From: Bryobacterales bacterium
GTDB lineage: Bacteria > Acidobacteriota > Terriglobia > Bryobacterales > Bryobacteraceae
Assembly: GCA_016716385.1 (NCBI GenBank)
Contig: JADJWL010000003.1
Span: 62,001 to 126,000, forward strand
Reading direction: 5' to 3'
DNA: 64,000 nucleotides
In this document: positions 16,827-26,477 of the stretch, in pieces
Numbering within the stretch: position 1 is the stretch's first letter
Layout of the letters: every line of letters starts with the position of its first letter
Notes under the pieces: model-generated
What the model was told of the DNA's origin: nothing
Seen by the model: only the letters and a program-made list of their open reading frames with translations
Database searches by the model: none
Translations under genes and position numbers: made by a program

Positions 16827-16859
16827 CGTTCCACCCGGACGAATGACCCGCGCCAGACC

Positions 16860-18533
16860 CTACCGCGCCGGCGCCACCCGGCTCTCCGGCAAGCCCCACG
16901 GCACTGGACCCTTGCGCGGGGGCGGCGCATAGCGCCTGCGGATCGCCGCCAGCGCCTGCGCCTGAAACTCAGCGCCATACTCCAACACCGCCCCCTCGCC
17001 TTTCAGCCGTTTTTGCAGCTCAGCCACGTTGATGTCCTGGACGGCGCTGTTGGCCGAGATCGCGAGCGCTGCGGCGATACCCGCCGCATGGCCGATGAGC
17101 ATGTATTGCGGCTCCATGCGCATCGACGAGTAGGCGATGTGGCTGGCTGAGAAACACACCGGCACCAGCAGATTGGTGGCCTCGGCGCGCTTCGGCGTCA
17201 ACACGCGGTACGGAATCTGATACGGCTTCACAGCCACCTGCACGTCCCCTTCGTTTTCCACGAAACCCCTGCTGTTGACGAAGCGCTGCACGTTGTGCGA
17301 ATCCGAATTGTAGCTGCCCATGCCGATCGCGTCCGGCTTGGTCAGGTCCGTCTGCAGGTCCTTTTGCGTGGCGACGAAATCGGACACCAAGCGGCGCGCC
17401 TCGCGCACGTACAGTTGGTGCGGCCAGTGGCCGGTGTCGACGAACTCGTCCCTGGCCAGGCCCCACTGGTTCATCTGCTCCTGGAGCGGCCCGGGCACGC
17501 GCGGATCGTTGGCGAGGAAGTAGTAGAAGCCCTTCTGGTAGTCCTCGTGTTCCTTCCAAATCCGCGCCCGCGTGGCGTAATCGCCATCGGGATAGTCGTA
17601 GTTCCTGCCAATGTAGTCCGTGGAAAATCCGCCGCGATTATTGAAGTCAGCCTTGCCGTTCGGGATGACCCGCAGCAGGTTCACTTCATTGATATCGAGC
17701 GGGCGCCCCAGGTAGGGCGTCATTGCATTCAGGTAAAGAGCGAGCAGCTCGTAGCGTTCCGGATCGTAGCCGTCCGGCTTCGGCCAGGGCAGGCGGTTGG
17801 CCGCGACGTTCGTCGCAATCACCCGGAAGTTGTATGCCTGGATGCGCTTGTCCGCCGAACCCGGCTCACCGCGCGGCGCGGCGGAGACTTCGGGCAGGAG
17901 CTTTCCGTCCCGACGGCGCGCCGGAATTTCGACGGCGAACTGGTGGCTGCGCGTCTCGGCGCGCACGCCTGCGAGCGACTCGCCGTACTGGCTCACACCT
18001 TCGCGCCCGAGGGTGTAGCTGACCCCGGACTGCGCCATCAGGTCGCCTTCGTAGCTGGTATCGGCGAAGATCCTGCCTTGGAACCTCGCGCCGTTCTCCA
18101 TGGCGATTTCGACAACGCGCGTGCCTTCCCGGCGCACGCCCGTCTTCTCGCGCAGCCGGTGCCGTTCCAGCAGCGTGACGCCCGCCTCGCGCAGCATGTC
18201 GCGCATGATCGCTTCGGCCACTTTCGGTTCGGGCATCCAGGCGATTTCCTGGAGATGGCGCTCCAGCCCGTAGCGGCGGCCGGCGAGGAAGTAGAACTCG
18301 AGCGCCAACCCGCCGATCACCTCGCGCCGGCCGACATCGGTGCCCGACAGTCCGCCGCTCACCAGGCCGCCCACATGATCGCGAGGCTCAAGGAGAACGG
18401 TGCGCAGCCCCTGGCGCGCGCCGGACACGGCGGTCATGACGCCCGCCGCGCTGCCTCCGTAGACGACGAGGTCAAAGCTTTGCTGCGCGAAGGCCGAAGC
18501 CAGCGGCAGAAGCAGGACAAGGAGTGCTTTCAT
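16860..18533 (-). CDS. Exported FAD-dependent oxidoreductase
   Basis: 557 residues with a signal peptide (MKALLVLLLPLASAFAQQ). The dinucleotide-binding fold follows at once (FDLVVYGGSAAGVMTAV, LRTVLLEPRDHVGG), with SGGLSGTDVG and IFADTSYEGDLMAQSGV typical of the FAD_oxidored family found in Acidobacteriota and Planctomycetota. The C-terminus has CFSASHIAYSSMRMEPQYMLIGHAAGIAAALA. It probably oxidises an unknown periplasmic substrate. It sits 38 bases downstream of a co-oriented CocE-type hydrolase, so the pair may be one operon. Confidence 0.82.
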   Translation of the reverse strand: MKALLVLLLPLASAFAQQSFDLVVYGGSAAGVMTAVSGARQGLRTVLLEPRDHVGGLVSGGLSGTDVGRREVIGGLALEFYFLAGRRYGLERHLQEIAWMPEPKVAEAIMRDMLREAGVTLLERHRLREKTGVRREGTRVVEIAMENGARFQGRIFADTSYEGDLMAQSGVSYTLGREGVSQYGESLAGVRAETRSHQFAVEIPARRRDGKLLPEVSAAPRGEPGSADKRIQAYNFRVIATNVAANRLPWPKPDGYDPERYELLALYLNAMTPYLGRPLDINEVNLLRVIPNGKADFNNRGGFSTDYIGRNYDYPDGDYATRARIWKEHEDYQKGFYYFLANDPRVPGPLQEQMNQWGLARDEFVDTGHWPHQLYVREARRLVSDFVATQKDLQTDLTKPDAIGMGSYNSDSHNVQRFVNSRGFVENEGDVQVAVKPYQIPYRVLTPKRAEATNLLVPVCFSASHIAYSSMRMEPQYMLIGHAAGIAAALAISANSAVQDINVAELQKRLKGEGAVLEYGAEFQAQALAAIRRRYAPPPRKGPVPWGLPESRVAPAR

Positions 18534-18571
18534 GGCCGATCTCCCAATGATCCCATCCTATTCCCTGAGGC

Positions 18572-20365
18572 CTACCGCGCCGGGATCACCGGGAGCACCA
18601 CGTGCGACGGATACTCCGCCGTGTGATGGATGCGCTGGCTCGCCACCACCGGCTTCGTGGCATGCGCGTTGTTGTCTGCTCCGGTGTTCAAGTTGGGCAG
18701 GTAGTACGGAAAGTAGCTGCTCGAAATCTCGACGCGGATCCTGTGGCCCGGCAGGAACACGTTTCCCGTCGCGCGCCAGAACTCGATTGTATACTCGTAC
18801 ACCTGCTCCGGCTCGATCACGCTCAATTGCTTCGCATTGAACGCCCCGTTGCGCCCCGGGTCGCGGTACCGGGCCCGCATCACACCGTCACACAGCAGCG
18901 AGGCGTAGCCGTCCGGATGCACGTCGATCAGCCGCACCATCCAGTCCGTGTCGCGTGCCGACGTGGAGGCGTACAGCTTTGCCACCACCGGACCCGTCAC
19001 TTCCACCGGTCCGGTCAGCACCGGCGTGTCGTACACCACAACCTCGTCGCCAATCGCGGGAAGGCGCGCGTCGACCGCACCGTCGATGTGGCCGCCGGTG
19101 AACGGGTCTCGCGTCGGGCTGGCGGGATCGTAGAGGTAGGCGTCGAACGGGGCGCCGCGCGGTGGTTCCGTCGAGAGCGTGCCGTCGCCCTTGAGCGAGT
19201 TTGCCTTGCCGCCGCTGTCCAAGTAGTACTTTGTCCAGCGCGTCTGCGGTAGCGGCCAGTTGCGCTCGCGGTACCAGCGGTTCACGCCCATCACGAACAC
19301 CGACACCGGCGAATCGTCCATGACGCCGTTCGGCACGCCCTTCAGCCAGTAGTCGAACCAGCGGCAGATGAGGCCGTCGAGATCGACGAGCGAATCGGCG
19401 CCATAGTCGAAGCCGAGCAACCGGCGGTCGGTATTGATGGAGTGCACCCACGGGCCGATCAGCAGGTGCGGGCGGCGCGACTCGGGCGTCGGGCCGCTTT
19501 CGCGCATACCGATGTAGTTTTGCGGCGAGCCGGGGAAGTTCGCGTCGAACCAGCCGGTCATCTGAAACGAGGGCACCGGAATGCGGCTGTACTGGTCGTA
19601 AGCGTTGCGGTCCCAGTAGTCGTTGTGGACGTTGTTGGCGATCCAGGAAGGGAACCAGTCGGCGTCGCGGACGCCCATCATGCGGTAGAGGTCAGCCTGG
19701 GGGACGTGCGCCATGTTCTTCGCCCGGTAGTTGCTGAAGCCGCCGTAGGGTCCGGGTTCGATCACCTGCTCGACGCGGCCGGCCATCCTCGCACCCCAAT
19801 CGATCATCCAGGCGGCGAGGATGCCGTGCTGGTACGGCGCGTTCCACATCGCGCTCGACGGCGGCGCCACCTGCGGAGCGATGGCCTTCAGGTGCGGCGG
19901 GGCCTGGGTGGCGGTCCACCACTGGGTCCAGCCAAGGTAGGAGCCGCCCATCATACCGACGTTGCCGTCGCACCAGGGTTGGGCGGCGATCCATTCGACG
20001 AGGTCGTAGCCGTCGGTCTTGTGCAGGTTGGTGAACGGGTCCCACGTGCCTTCGGAATCGAAGCGGCCGCGGACGTCGGCGAGCACCGAAACGTAGCCGC
20101 GGCGGGCGAACCACTTGGCGCGGGCCACAACGCCGGGGTTGAGGTTGCTGTAAGGCGTCATGGTGAGGATGGCCGGGAAGCGCTGGCCGGCGGCGTCGGG
20201 CTGGTAGATGTCGACCGACAGGCGGACATTGTCGCGCATGGCAACGCGGGTGCCCCGCGAGGAAGCGACTTCATGTTGCGCGGCGGAATATTCACCGGGG
20301 TCCGGGCGCTGGGCGGCGAGCGGCAGAGCGAGGAGCGCGAAGAGCAAGCTCGCGGAGTGCTTCAT
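18572..20365 (-). CDS. Exported CocE/NonD-family hydrolase (X-Pro dipeptidyl-peptidase type)
   Basis: 597 residues with a signal peptide (MKHSASLLFALLALPLAAQ). The alpha/beta-hydrolase core has LTMTPYSN, VLADVRGRFDSEGTWDPF and the nucleophile motif MMGGSYLGW; a C-terminal jelly-roll segment (TGPVEVTGPVVAKLY, FLPGHRIRVEISSSYFPYY) completes the family layout. It would cleave an ester, amide or proline-containing peptide in the periplasm. It begins 10 bases after the SRPBCC gene stop and shares the strand with the FAD enzyme. Confidence 0.85.
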   Translation of the reverse strand: MKHSASLLFALLALPLAAQRPDPGEYSAAQHEVASSRGTRVAMRDNVRLSVDIYQPDAAGQRFPAILTMTPYSNLNPGVVARAKWFARRGYVSVLADVRGRFDSEGTWDPFTNLHKTDGYDLVEWIAAQPWCDGNVGMMGGSYLGWTQWWTATQAPPHLKAIAPQVAPPSSAMWNAPYQHGILAAWMIDWGARMAGRVEQVIEPGPYGGFSNYRAKNMAHVPQADLYRMMGVRDADWFPSWIANNVHNDYWDRNAYDQYSRIPVPSFQMTGWFDANFPGSPQNYIGMRESGPTPESRRPHLLIGPWVHSINTDRRLLGFDYGADSLVDLDGLICRWFDYWLKGVPNGVMDDSPVSVFVMGVNRWYRERNWPLPQTRWTKYYLDSGGKANSLKGDGTLSTEPPRGAPFDAYLYDPASPTRDPFTGGHIDGAVDARLPAIGDEVVVYDTPVLTGPVEVTGPVVAKLYASTSARDTDWMVRLIDVHPDGYASLLCDGVMRARYRDPGRNGAFNAKQLSVIEPEQVYEYTIEFWRATGNVFLPGHRIRVEISSSYFPYYLPNLNTGADNNAHATKPVVASQRIHHTAEYPSHVVLPVIPAR

Positions 20366-20375
20366 GGGAAGAAGT

Positions 20376-20843
20376 CTATCGCGATGCGGCAGCCGCCTGG
20401 GCCGTCAGGAACCGGCGGATGCCCGCGAACGTGTCCCGCCAGCCGCGTTCGCAGGCGGCGTAGAAGCCATCCGCGTCCGGTCCCGCAGGGAAGCCATCCT
20501 GGGTGACCCGCAAGACCGATCCCTGCGGGTGCGGCGTCACATCGAATTCCGTGACGAAATCCGCTTGAAAGGGTAGAGGGCCGGTCCTGGAGCGATACAA
20601 GTAGTTCGACAGCACCATCTTTCGAGGGGGATCGAACGTGCGGATCGTGGCTGCCGCGACATACTCCGGATCGTCCTCGGAGTCACCCCATGCAGCGGCC
20701 CAGACGCCACCGGACTCCGGAACGATCACGACCCGGGCCGCTCCCCACCACGCCCGGATTGCGCTCGGCGTGTGCAGGAGTCCGAACATGGATTCAGGTG
20801 CGACCGGAAACGTCTCTTCGTGTAGGTGCATTCGTGTCGTCAT
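20376..20843 (-). CDS. SRPBCC (AHSA1/START-like) family protein
   Basis: 155 residues with the helix-grip pattern of Aha1-type proteins: HEETFPVAPESMFGLLHTPSAIRAWWG near the start, VVIVPESGGVWAAAWG, FDPPRKMVLSNYLY, FVTEFDVTPHPQGSVLRVTQDGFP and a C-terminal helix GWRDTFAGIRRFL. These bind hydrophobic ligands; none can be assigned here. ATG 20843 is used. It precedes the CocE hydrolase gene by 10 bases on the same strand. Confidence 0.75.
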   Translation of the reverse strand: MTTRMHLHEETFPVAPESMFGLLHTPSAIRAWWGAARVVIVPESGGVWAAAWGDSEDDPEYVAAATIRTFDPPRKMVLSNYLYRSRTGPLPFQADFVTEFDVTPHPQGSVLRVTQDGFPAGPDADGFYAACERGWRDTFAGIRRFLTAQAAAASR

Positions 20844-20979
20844 ACGTTCTCCTTCACCAGAGGACCGGCACGTTGTGGGTTCGTGTAACGCCGCGCGGGT
20901 CGGCGGCGCCGCGACCGGGCCTCACGCCTGCCGTTCCAACCACCCTTCACCGGGTCTGTGTCCAGGAGAACCTTCGCCG

Positions 20980-22494
20980 CTACCCGCGCAGGGCGGCGAG
21001 CGCTTCGCCGGTTTCCTGCTCCACCTTCTGATGCAGGCTGTTGCCGTGCGCGTCCATGGTGACGATCGCGGCGAACTGGTTCACCTTCAGATGCCACATG
21101 GCTTCGGGAATCCCGAACTCCATTAGGTGGACGCCCAGCACTTTCTCCACCGTCCGCGCGTAATACTGCGCCGCGCCGCCGATGCCGTTGAGGTACACCG
21201 CGCCGTGCTCCTTGAGCGCCGCCAGCGTCTTGGCGCCCATGCCTCCCTTGCCGATCACCGCGCGGACACCGTACTTGCCGATGATGTCCGCCTGATACGG
21301 TTCCTCGCGGATGCTCGTCGTGGGACCGGCTGCCTTCACCGTCCACGCGTCGCCCTGCTTCAGCATCACCGGACCGCAGTGATAGAGCACGGCGCCGTTC
21401 AGGTCCACCGGCGGCGGATTCTTCATGAGGTGCGCGTGAACAGCGTCGCGGCCCGTGTAGACTTCGCCCGTCACCAGGACAATGTCCCCCACCTTCAACT
21501 GGCGCACTTGCTCTTCGGTGAGCGGGGCCGTGAGTACCACCTCGCGGCCGCTCAGCGGGAAGCCTTCGCCGCGGGCCATTCGCTCGACCGGACGGTCCGG
21601 ATCGCGGTAGAGCCATTGTGTGATCGCGCCCGAAGCGGCGTCGAGACGCACGCCCAGGCGGCGGAACGCCCAACAGTCGTAGGCGACCGAGACGAAGAAG
21701 CTCGCGGGCAGCCGGTTGGCGGCCGTGACCTTGCAGCCGATCAGCGACGCCTTGCCGCCGAAGCCCATGGTCCCGACGCCGAGCGTGTTGGCCTCTTCCA
21801 TGATGCGCGCTTCGAGTTCGGCGAGCACCGGGTTCGGGTTCACGTCGTCGAGGGTGCGGAAGAGTTGTTCCTTGGCCAGAACGTAACCGTGGGCGCGGTC
21901 GCTGCCGATGCAGACACCGAGCGCTCCGGGAGCGCAGCCCTGCCCTTGCGCCTGCCAGACGGCGTGCAGGATGCACTTGCGGACGCCGTCGAGCGTGCGG
22001 TCGGCACGGCCGAGATGGTCGAGGTTGGCGGGCAAGGAATACTGGATGTTCTTGTTCTCGCAGCCACCGCCCTTCAGGATCAGCCTGACCTCGATCTCGT
22101 CCTCCTCCCACTGCTCGAAGTGGATCACCGGAGTCTCGTGGCCGAGGTTGTCGCCGGAATTCTCGCCGGTCAGCGAGTCGACCGAGTTGGGACGCAGTTT
22201 GCCGCGCCGGGTCGCCTCGGCGACGGCTTCGCGAATCGCCTCGCCGATCCGCAACTGGTTGGCGCCCACCGGGGTGCGGACGAAGAAGGTCGGCATGCCG
22301 GTGTCCTGGCAGATCGGGCCTTCGTCAGTGGCGGCCATGTCGATGTTGGACAGGATGATGTTGAGCGCCTGCGAGGACTGCGTGCCGGGCGTCTCCTGTC
22401 CCGCCGCGATGGACATGGCGGCGCGGACGTCGGGGGGAAGATTGGTCGAGGTCTGGGTGATCAGCTCAATCAGACTGCCTGCGAGAAACTCCAT
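20980..22494 (-). CDS. Class I (iron-sulfur) fumarate hydratase
   Basis: 504-residue single-chain fumarase that interconverts fumarate and malate in the TCA cycle. Three cysteines for a [4Fe-4S] cluster sit in GPICQDTGMPTF, KGGGCENKN and GVCIGSDRAHG. The C-terminal half has GPTTSIREEPYQADI, GIGGAAQYYART and KVNQFAAIVTMDAHGN. The N- and C-terminal domains correspond to the alpha and beta halves of two-subunit enzymes. The start overlaps the end of the hybrid kinase gene by 29 bases on the same strand. Confidence 0.92.
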   Translation of the reverse strand: MEFLAGSLIELITQTSTNLPPDVRAAMSIAAGQETPGTQSSQALNIILSNIDMAATDEGPICQDTGMPTFFVRTPVGANQLRIGEAIREAVAEATRRGKLRPNSVDSLTGENSGDNLGHETPVIHFEQWEEDEIEVRLILKGGGCENKNIQYSLPANLDHLGRADRTLDGVRKCILHAVWQAQGQGCAPGALGVCIGSDRAHGYVLAKEQLFRTLDDVNPNPVLAELEARIMEEANTLGVGTMGFGGKASLIGCKVTAANRLPASFFVSVAYDCWAFRRLGVRLDAASGAITQWLYRDPDRPVERMARGEGFPLSGREVVLTAPLTEEQVRQLKVGDIVLVTGEVYTGRDAVHAHLMKNPPPVDLNGAVLYHCGPVMLKQGDAWTVKAAGPTTSIREEPYQADIIGKYGVRAVIGKGGMGAKTLAALKEHGAVYLNGIGGAAQYYARTVEKVLGVHLMEFGIPEAMWHLKVNQFAAIVTMDAHGNSLHQKVEQETGEALAALRG

Positions 22495-25400
22495 GGCTCA
22501 ATCTTATCGCGGGCGGGGCGGCGTGGCCTCCCGCAACAGGCGCCTCGGAGCGGCGGACCCACTGGCGCAGCGTTTGGCGAATCGCACCGGGGTCGACCGG
22601 TTTGGGGAGGTAGGCATCCATCCCGGCGGCGAGGCAGGCAAGCCGCTCTTCTTCGCTGGCCGCGGCGGTCATGGCGACGATGGGGATGCGGGAGCCGTTC
22701 GTCTCGGCGGCGCGGATGCGGGAAGTGGCCGTGATGCCGTCCAGTTCCGGCATGTGATGGTCCATGAAGATGAGATCGAAGGCGCTGCCCGCACACTTGC
22801 CGACGGCTTCGAGTCCGTTCGCCGCGATTTCGACGTCGCAGCCAAGCTTTTGCAGCAGGGCGCGGATCACGGTCTGGTTCACCGGATGGTCCTCGGCCAC
22901 CAGGATGCGTGTGCCGGTGAATTCTACATAGGATGATTCCGCCGTGCCGCCGGAGGGAACGTCCGCGCCCGACCGGCCGGCAAGCGCACTGGCGAGAGCG
23001 CTGCGCCGGATAGGCTTGGGCAGGAACTGGGTTCCGGGAGCCTCCCGCGATTCCGGCAGCCCGAGGGTGACGAGGCGGACGCCCGCGGGCGGCACCGGCG
23101 GTGTACCGAGCGAAGCAGCCCAGAGCAGCACGCCCGTGGCGTCGGGCTGTGCGAGGCAGCGCCGCACGTCTTCGACACCGGGGGCCTCTTCGACGCGCAT
23201 CTGCCAGTGGCGGCACCAGGCGGCCAGGACCCAGCGGACGGACTCGCCCGGCTCGGCGATCACCACGCGCAGACCGCGGAGTTCCTCGGGAGCAGCCGGC
23301 GGAATCTGGCCCGGTTCCGCTTCAAGCCGCAGGTCGCAGAAAAACGTCGCGCCCGCGCCGGGCGTGCTGCGGACACCCACCACTCCGCCCATCAGCGCGG
23401 CCAGGTCCCTCGAAATCGCCAGACCGAGTCCCGTTCCACCGTGCTTCCGGGTCGCCGAAGCATCCAACTGGATAAAGCGCTCGAACAGGAGATCCTGTTT
23501 CTCCGGAGGAATTCCCGGTCCCGTGTCGGTGACAGCGATCCGGACGGGAGCCTGGCGCTCCCCGTCGCCGGAAGAGACGGCGATCCGAACCCAGCCCTTC
23601 TGCGTGAATTTGATCGCGTTTCCAGCGAAGTTCAGCACAATCTGCCGGATCCGGACCGGGTCGCCGAAGAACCGCCTCGGGACCTCGGGTGGATACCAGA
23701 CCGCGAGATCCAGGCCCTTGGCCCGGGCGGAGAGGTACAGGAGGTCGGCGACATCCTCCAGGATGGTTTCGAGATCGAGCGGAACGCGCTCAATCGTGAG
23801 CTTGCCGGCTTCGATCTTGGACGAATCGAGCAGGTCACCGATGATGCGGAGCAGAGCGGCGGCCGAGGTATGGATCCCTTCGACGGAACTGCGCTGAAAG
23901 CTGTCGAGGCGCGTATCGAGCAGGAGCGTGGACAGGCCGGCCAGACCGTTCAGCGGCGTCCGCAGTTCGTGGCTGATCGAGGAAAGGAACTGGCTCTTGG
24001 CGCGGTTGGCGGTTTCGGCGCGGTTGCGCGCCGCCTGCAACTCGCTCGTGCGAACCGCGACTTCGGCTTCCAGCCGGCGGTTGGAGCGCCGCAGCGAACG
24101 GGTCCGGTATCCGTACGCGCTCCAGGCCAGACACAGCAGCAGGCCCGCCGCGGCGAGACGAAAGAGCGCGGTCTGGTAGAACCGCGGCTGGATCCGAAAG
24201 CTGACGGCCGCGCCCTCCGGACTCCAGACGCCATGCTCATTGGCCGCCTGCACACGGAAGACGAAGTCGCCCGGCGGCAAGTTCAGGTACCAGGCCGAGC
24301 GCTGCGGTCCGGCTTCGATCCACGTCTCGTTGACGCCGTCAAGTTTGTACCGGAACCGGATGTCCTGGGGGGCACGGAAACTGAGCGCGGTGAACTGAAA
24401 GTCCAGGTCAGCCGTGCCGGCCGCCATCTCGACCCCGTCCCGCACCGCCCAACTGATTTCACCGCTGCGCATGGCGGTGATCGCCACCGGAGGCGGCAGC
24501 CGGTTCTGCGGAAGGCGCGCCGGGTCCACCCTCGCCAGACCCCGTACAGTGGGAAACCAGAGGCGTCCGGTCACATCTTTCCAGCCCGCGGGATGGACGC
24601 CGCCGAGACATTGCCGGCTCGGCATGCCGTCGGCCCGGCCGTACAGGCGGCCTTCGAGACGCGGGGTACGGCCGTCAACAACCGCGTTGAACGCGCTGAC
24701 CGGCGCGGCGAAGACGCCGGACGAGGTGGCGATCCACAAGACCCCGTGATCGTCTTCGAGAATTTGCAGCACGAAGTCGTCGCCGAGGCCGTTGCGGGTG
24801 CTGAAGGTCGTGAAGCGGCCGTCCCGCAGGCGGCTGAGCCCGCCGCCATACGTTCCGACCCAAAGCGTTCCGGAAGCGTCCTCGTGCAGCGCGGTCACAT
24901 AGCGGTGCGTCAGGCCGTCGGCCTCCCGGTAGGCGTGAATCGTCTCGCCGTCCAGAAGGGCGAGGCCTTCGCGCGTGCCCACCCAGAGCTTTCCTCCAGC
25001 CGATTCAGCCAAAGCCCGGATCTCGGAACTGGGCAGTCCGTCGGCCACCGTGAAGGAACGCACGGCGCCCCGGTCGTAGCGCATCAGGCCGAACTCGCGG
25101 GTGCCGAACCAGTACACCCCGTTGCCGTCCTGGTGCATCACGGTCGTGTTGGCGCGGCCGAGACGCGGCTCCGCCGCGGGAGCGAACCGTGCAAACCGGT
25201 CTCCCCTGCGGCGCGCGATTCCCGCGGCCGTACCGGCCCACAGTGTGCCCTCGCGGTCGAGCAGCAGAGAGTACACACAGTCATCCGGAAGGCCATCGCG
25301 CGCCCCATACGTCGTCACGCGCTCGTTCTCGAGCTTGCCCAGGCCTCCGCAACTATTGGCGAACCAGACGATGCCGTCGCGTCCGCCGGTCACAGCCATC

Positions 25401-26401
25401 ACGACTCCGGTGCGGAGTCCGTGACGGGTGGTGTAGCCGGAGAACGCGGTGTCCTTGAGCTGTACCAGGCCGCCGCCGGCGGTGCCGGCCCACACGCTGC
25501 CTTCGGCGTCTTCGAACAGCGAGCGCACCATGTGGAGCGGCATCCCGCCCGAAGCTCCAAGGCGTTCGACCGATTCCCCCTGAATCCGCAACAGACCGTC
25601 TTTCTGCGTTCCCGCCCAGAGATTTCCGTCGCGGTCCCGCAGCAGGGCGCCGATATGCGCTCCGGCGCCGGGGACTGGGACGAACCGGCCGTCCTGCCAG
25701 CGCGCCACGCCCCGGTCGGTGCCGGCCCATTCGAGGCCGTCGGGTCCGGCCAGCGCGGCCGTGACCGCCGCGCCGGGCAGGCCGTCCGGCATGGAGTACT
25801 GGCGAAACCGGAGCCCGTCCCAGGCAAACAGCCCGGATTCCGTGCACACCCAGACGTGGCCCGCCCCGTCCTCAACCAGGCAGCGGGCGTAGATGGCGGC
25901 TAGTCCATCGGCAGCGCCGAAGACGCGGCCCCGGCCAGGCGCTTCGTGGAGATAGACGCCGCCCCGCTGGGTCCCCACCCACACCCGGCCGGCGCGGTCT
26001 TCGAGGAGACTGCGGATGATCGTGTCGGGCAGTGGCGCGTCCAGCTTGCCAAACACCCCATCCCGATAAAGAACCACTCCCTCCGAGGTTCCGATCCACA
26101 AAGTCCCGTGGCGGTCTTCGATCAGGGCCCAGATGTAATTGCTGCGGAGCGCGGGTGTGTTTCCGCTGTCGAACGTTTCAAAACGCAGCCCGTCGAACCG
26201 CAGCAGCCCGCGCAGCGTGCCCACCCACAGGTAGCCGTCCCGCGTCTGCGTCATCGCGTTGACGGTGTAGTCGGCCAGTCCCTGGTCCTCCTGCCAGATG
26301 CTGAATCCGTATTCGCGCACACTCCGGGCAGGGTCCAGGCCAAAGGCGGGGACCAGGGAGAGCAGGGCGCCCAGAACAGAACAGCGGAGCAAGAGGGACA
26401 T
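22466..26401 (-). CDS. Hybrid sensor histidine kinase/response regulator with propeller sensor
   Basis: 1311 residues. After a signal peptide come about 14 two-component-regulator propeller repeats (SIWQEDQGLADYTVNAMTQ, GYLWVGTLRGLLRFDG and so on), which fold into periplasmic beta-propellers. A Y_Y_Y domain (RFRYKLDGVNETWIEAG) and one membrane helix follow. HisKA has FLSSISHELRTPLNGL (His near residue 810), then an ATPase domain (GNAIKFTQKG, DTGPGIPPEKQ, GGTGLGLAI). Two receiver domains come last: the first lacks the phospho-acceptor Asp, the second has FDLIFMDHHMPELDG. ATG 26401 was chosen because the signal peptide begins there. It overlaps fumarase at its end. Confidence 0.92.
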   Translation of the reverse strand: MSLLLRCSVLGALLSLVPAFGLDPARSVREYGFSIWQEDQGLADYTVNAMTQTRDGYLWVGTLRGLLRFDGLRFETFDSGNTPALRSNYIWALIEDRHGTLWIGTSEGVVLYRDGVFGKLDAPLPDTIIRSLLEDRAGRVWVGTQRGGVYLHEAPGRGRVFGAADGLAAIYARCLVEDGAGHVWVCTESGLFAWDGLRFRQYSMPDGLPGAAVTAALAGPDGLEWAGTDRGVARWQDGRFVPVPGAGAHIGALLRDRDGNLWAGTQKDGLLRIQGESVERLGASGGMPLHMVRSLFEDAEGSVWAGTAGGGLVQLKDTAFSGYTTRHGLRTGVVMAVTGGRDGIVWFANSCGGLGKLENERVTTYGARDGLPDDCVYSLLLDREGTLWAGTAAGIARRRGDRFARFAPAAEPRLGRANTTVMHQDGNGVYWFGTREFGLMRYDRGAVRSFTVADGLPSSEIRALAESAGGKLWVGTREGLALLDGETIHAYREADGLTHRYVTALHEDASGTLWVGTYGGGLSRLRDGRFTTFSTRNGLGDDFVLQILEDDHGVLWIATSSGVFAAPVSAFNAVVDGRTPRLEGRLYGRADGMPSRQCLGGVHPAGWKDVTGRLWFPTVRGLARVDPARLPQNRLPPPVAITAMRSGEISWAVRDGVEMAAGTADLDFQFTALSFRAPQDIRFRYKLDGVNETWIEAGPQRSAWYLNLPPGDFVFRVQAANEHGVWSPEGAAVSFRIQPRFYQTALFRLAAAGLLLCLAWSAYGYRTRSLRRSNRRLEAEVAVRTSELQAARNRAETANRAKSQFLSSISHELRTPLNGLAGLSTLLLDTRLDSFQRSSVEGIHTSAAALLRIIGDLLDSSKIEAGKLTIERVPLDLETILEDVADLLYLSARAKGLDLAVWYPPEVPRRFFGDPVRIRQIVLNFAGNAIKFTQKGWVRIAVSSGDGERQAPVRIAVTDTGPGIPPEKQDLLFERFIQLDASATRKHGGTGLGLAISRDLAALMGGVVGVRSTPGAGATFFCDLRLEAEPGQIPPAAPEELRGLRVVIAEPGESVRWVLAAWCRHWQMRVEEAPGVEDVRRCLAQPDATGVLLWAASLGTPPVPPAGVRLVTLGLPESREAPGTQFLPKPIRRSALASALAGRSGADVPSGGTAESSYVEFTGTRILVAEDHPVNQTVIRALLQKLGCDVEIAANGLEAVGKCAGSAFDLIFMDHHMPELDGITATSRIRAAETNGSRIPIVAMTAAASEEERLACLAAGMDAYLPKPVDPGAIRQTLRQWVRRSEAPVAGGHAAPPAIRLSHGVSRRQSD

Positions 26402-26461
26402 TCCGGTCCAGACAGAGTATCGGCTGGAGTTCCTCCAAACAGTAATGAAAGCCCCCTCTTG

Positions 26462-26467
26462 TACAAT
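26462..26467 (+). promoter_or_regulatory. Candidate -10 element (TACAAT) for the SDR gene
   Basis: TACAAT sits 10 bases before the ATG of the SDR gene, in the 76-base gap between divergent starts. Transcription would begin at or within a few bases of the start codon. No clear -35 is seen. Confidence 0.35.
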
Positions 26468-26477
26468 AGCTCTGACC

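Noticed and set aside
23207..25903. Long plus-strand frame opposite the hybrid kinase (898 codons)
   Set aside because: The kinase strand carries clear domains; the opposite product shows none.
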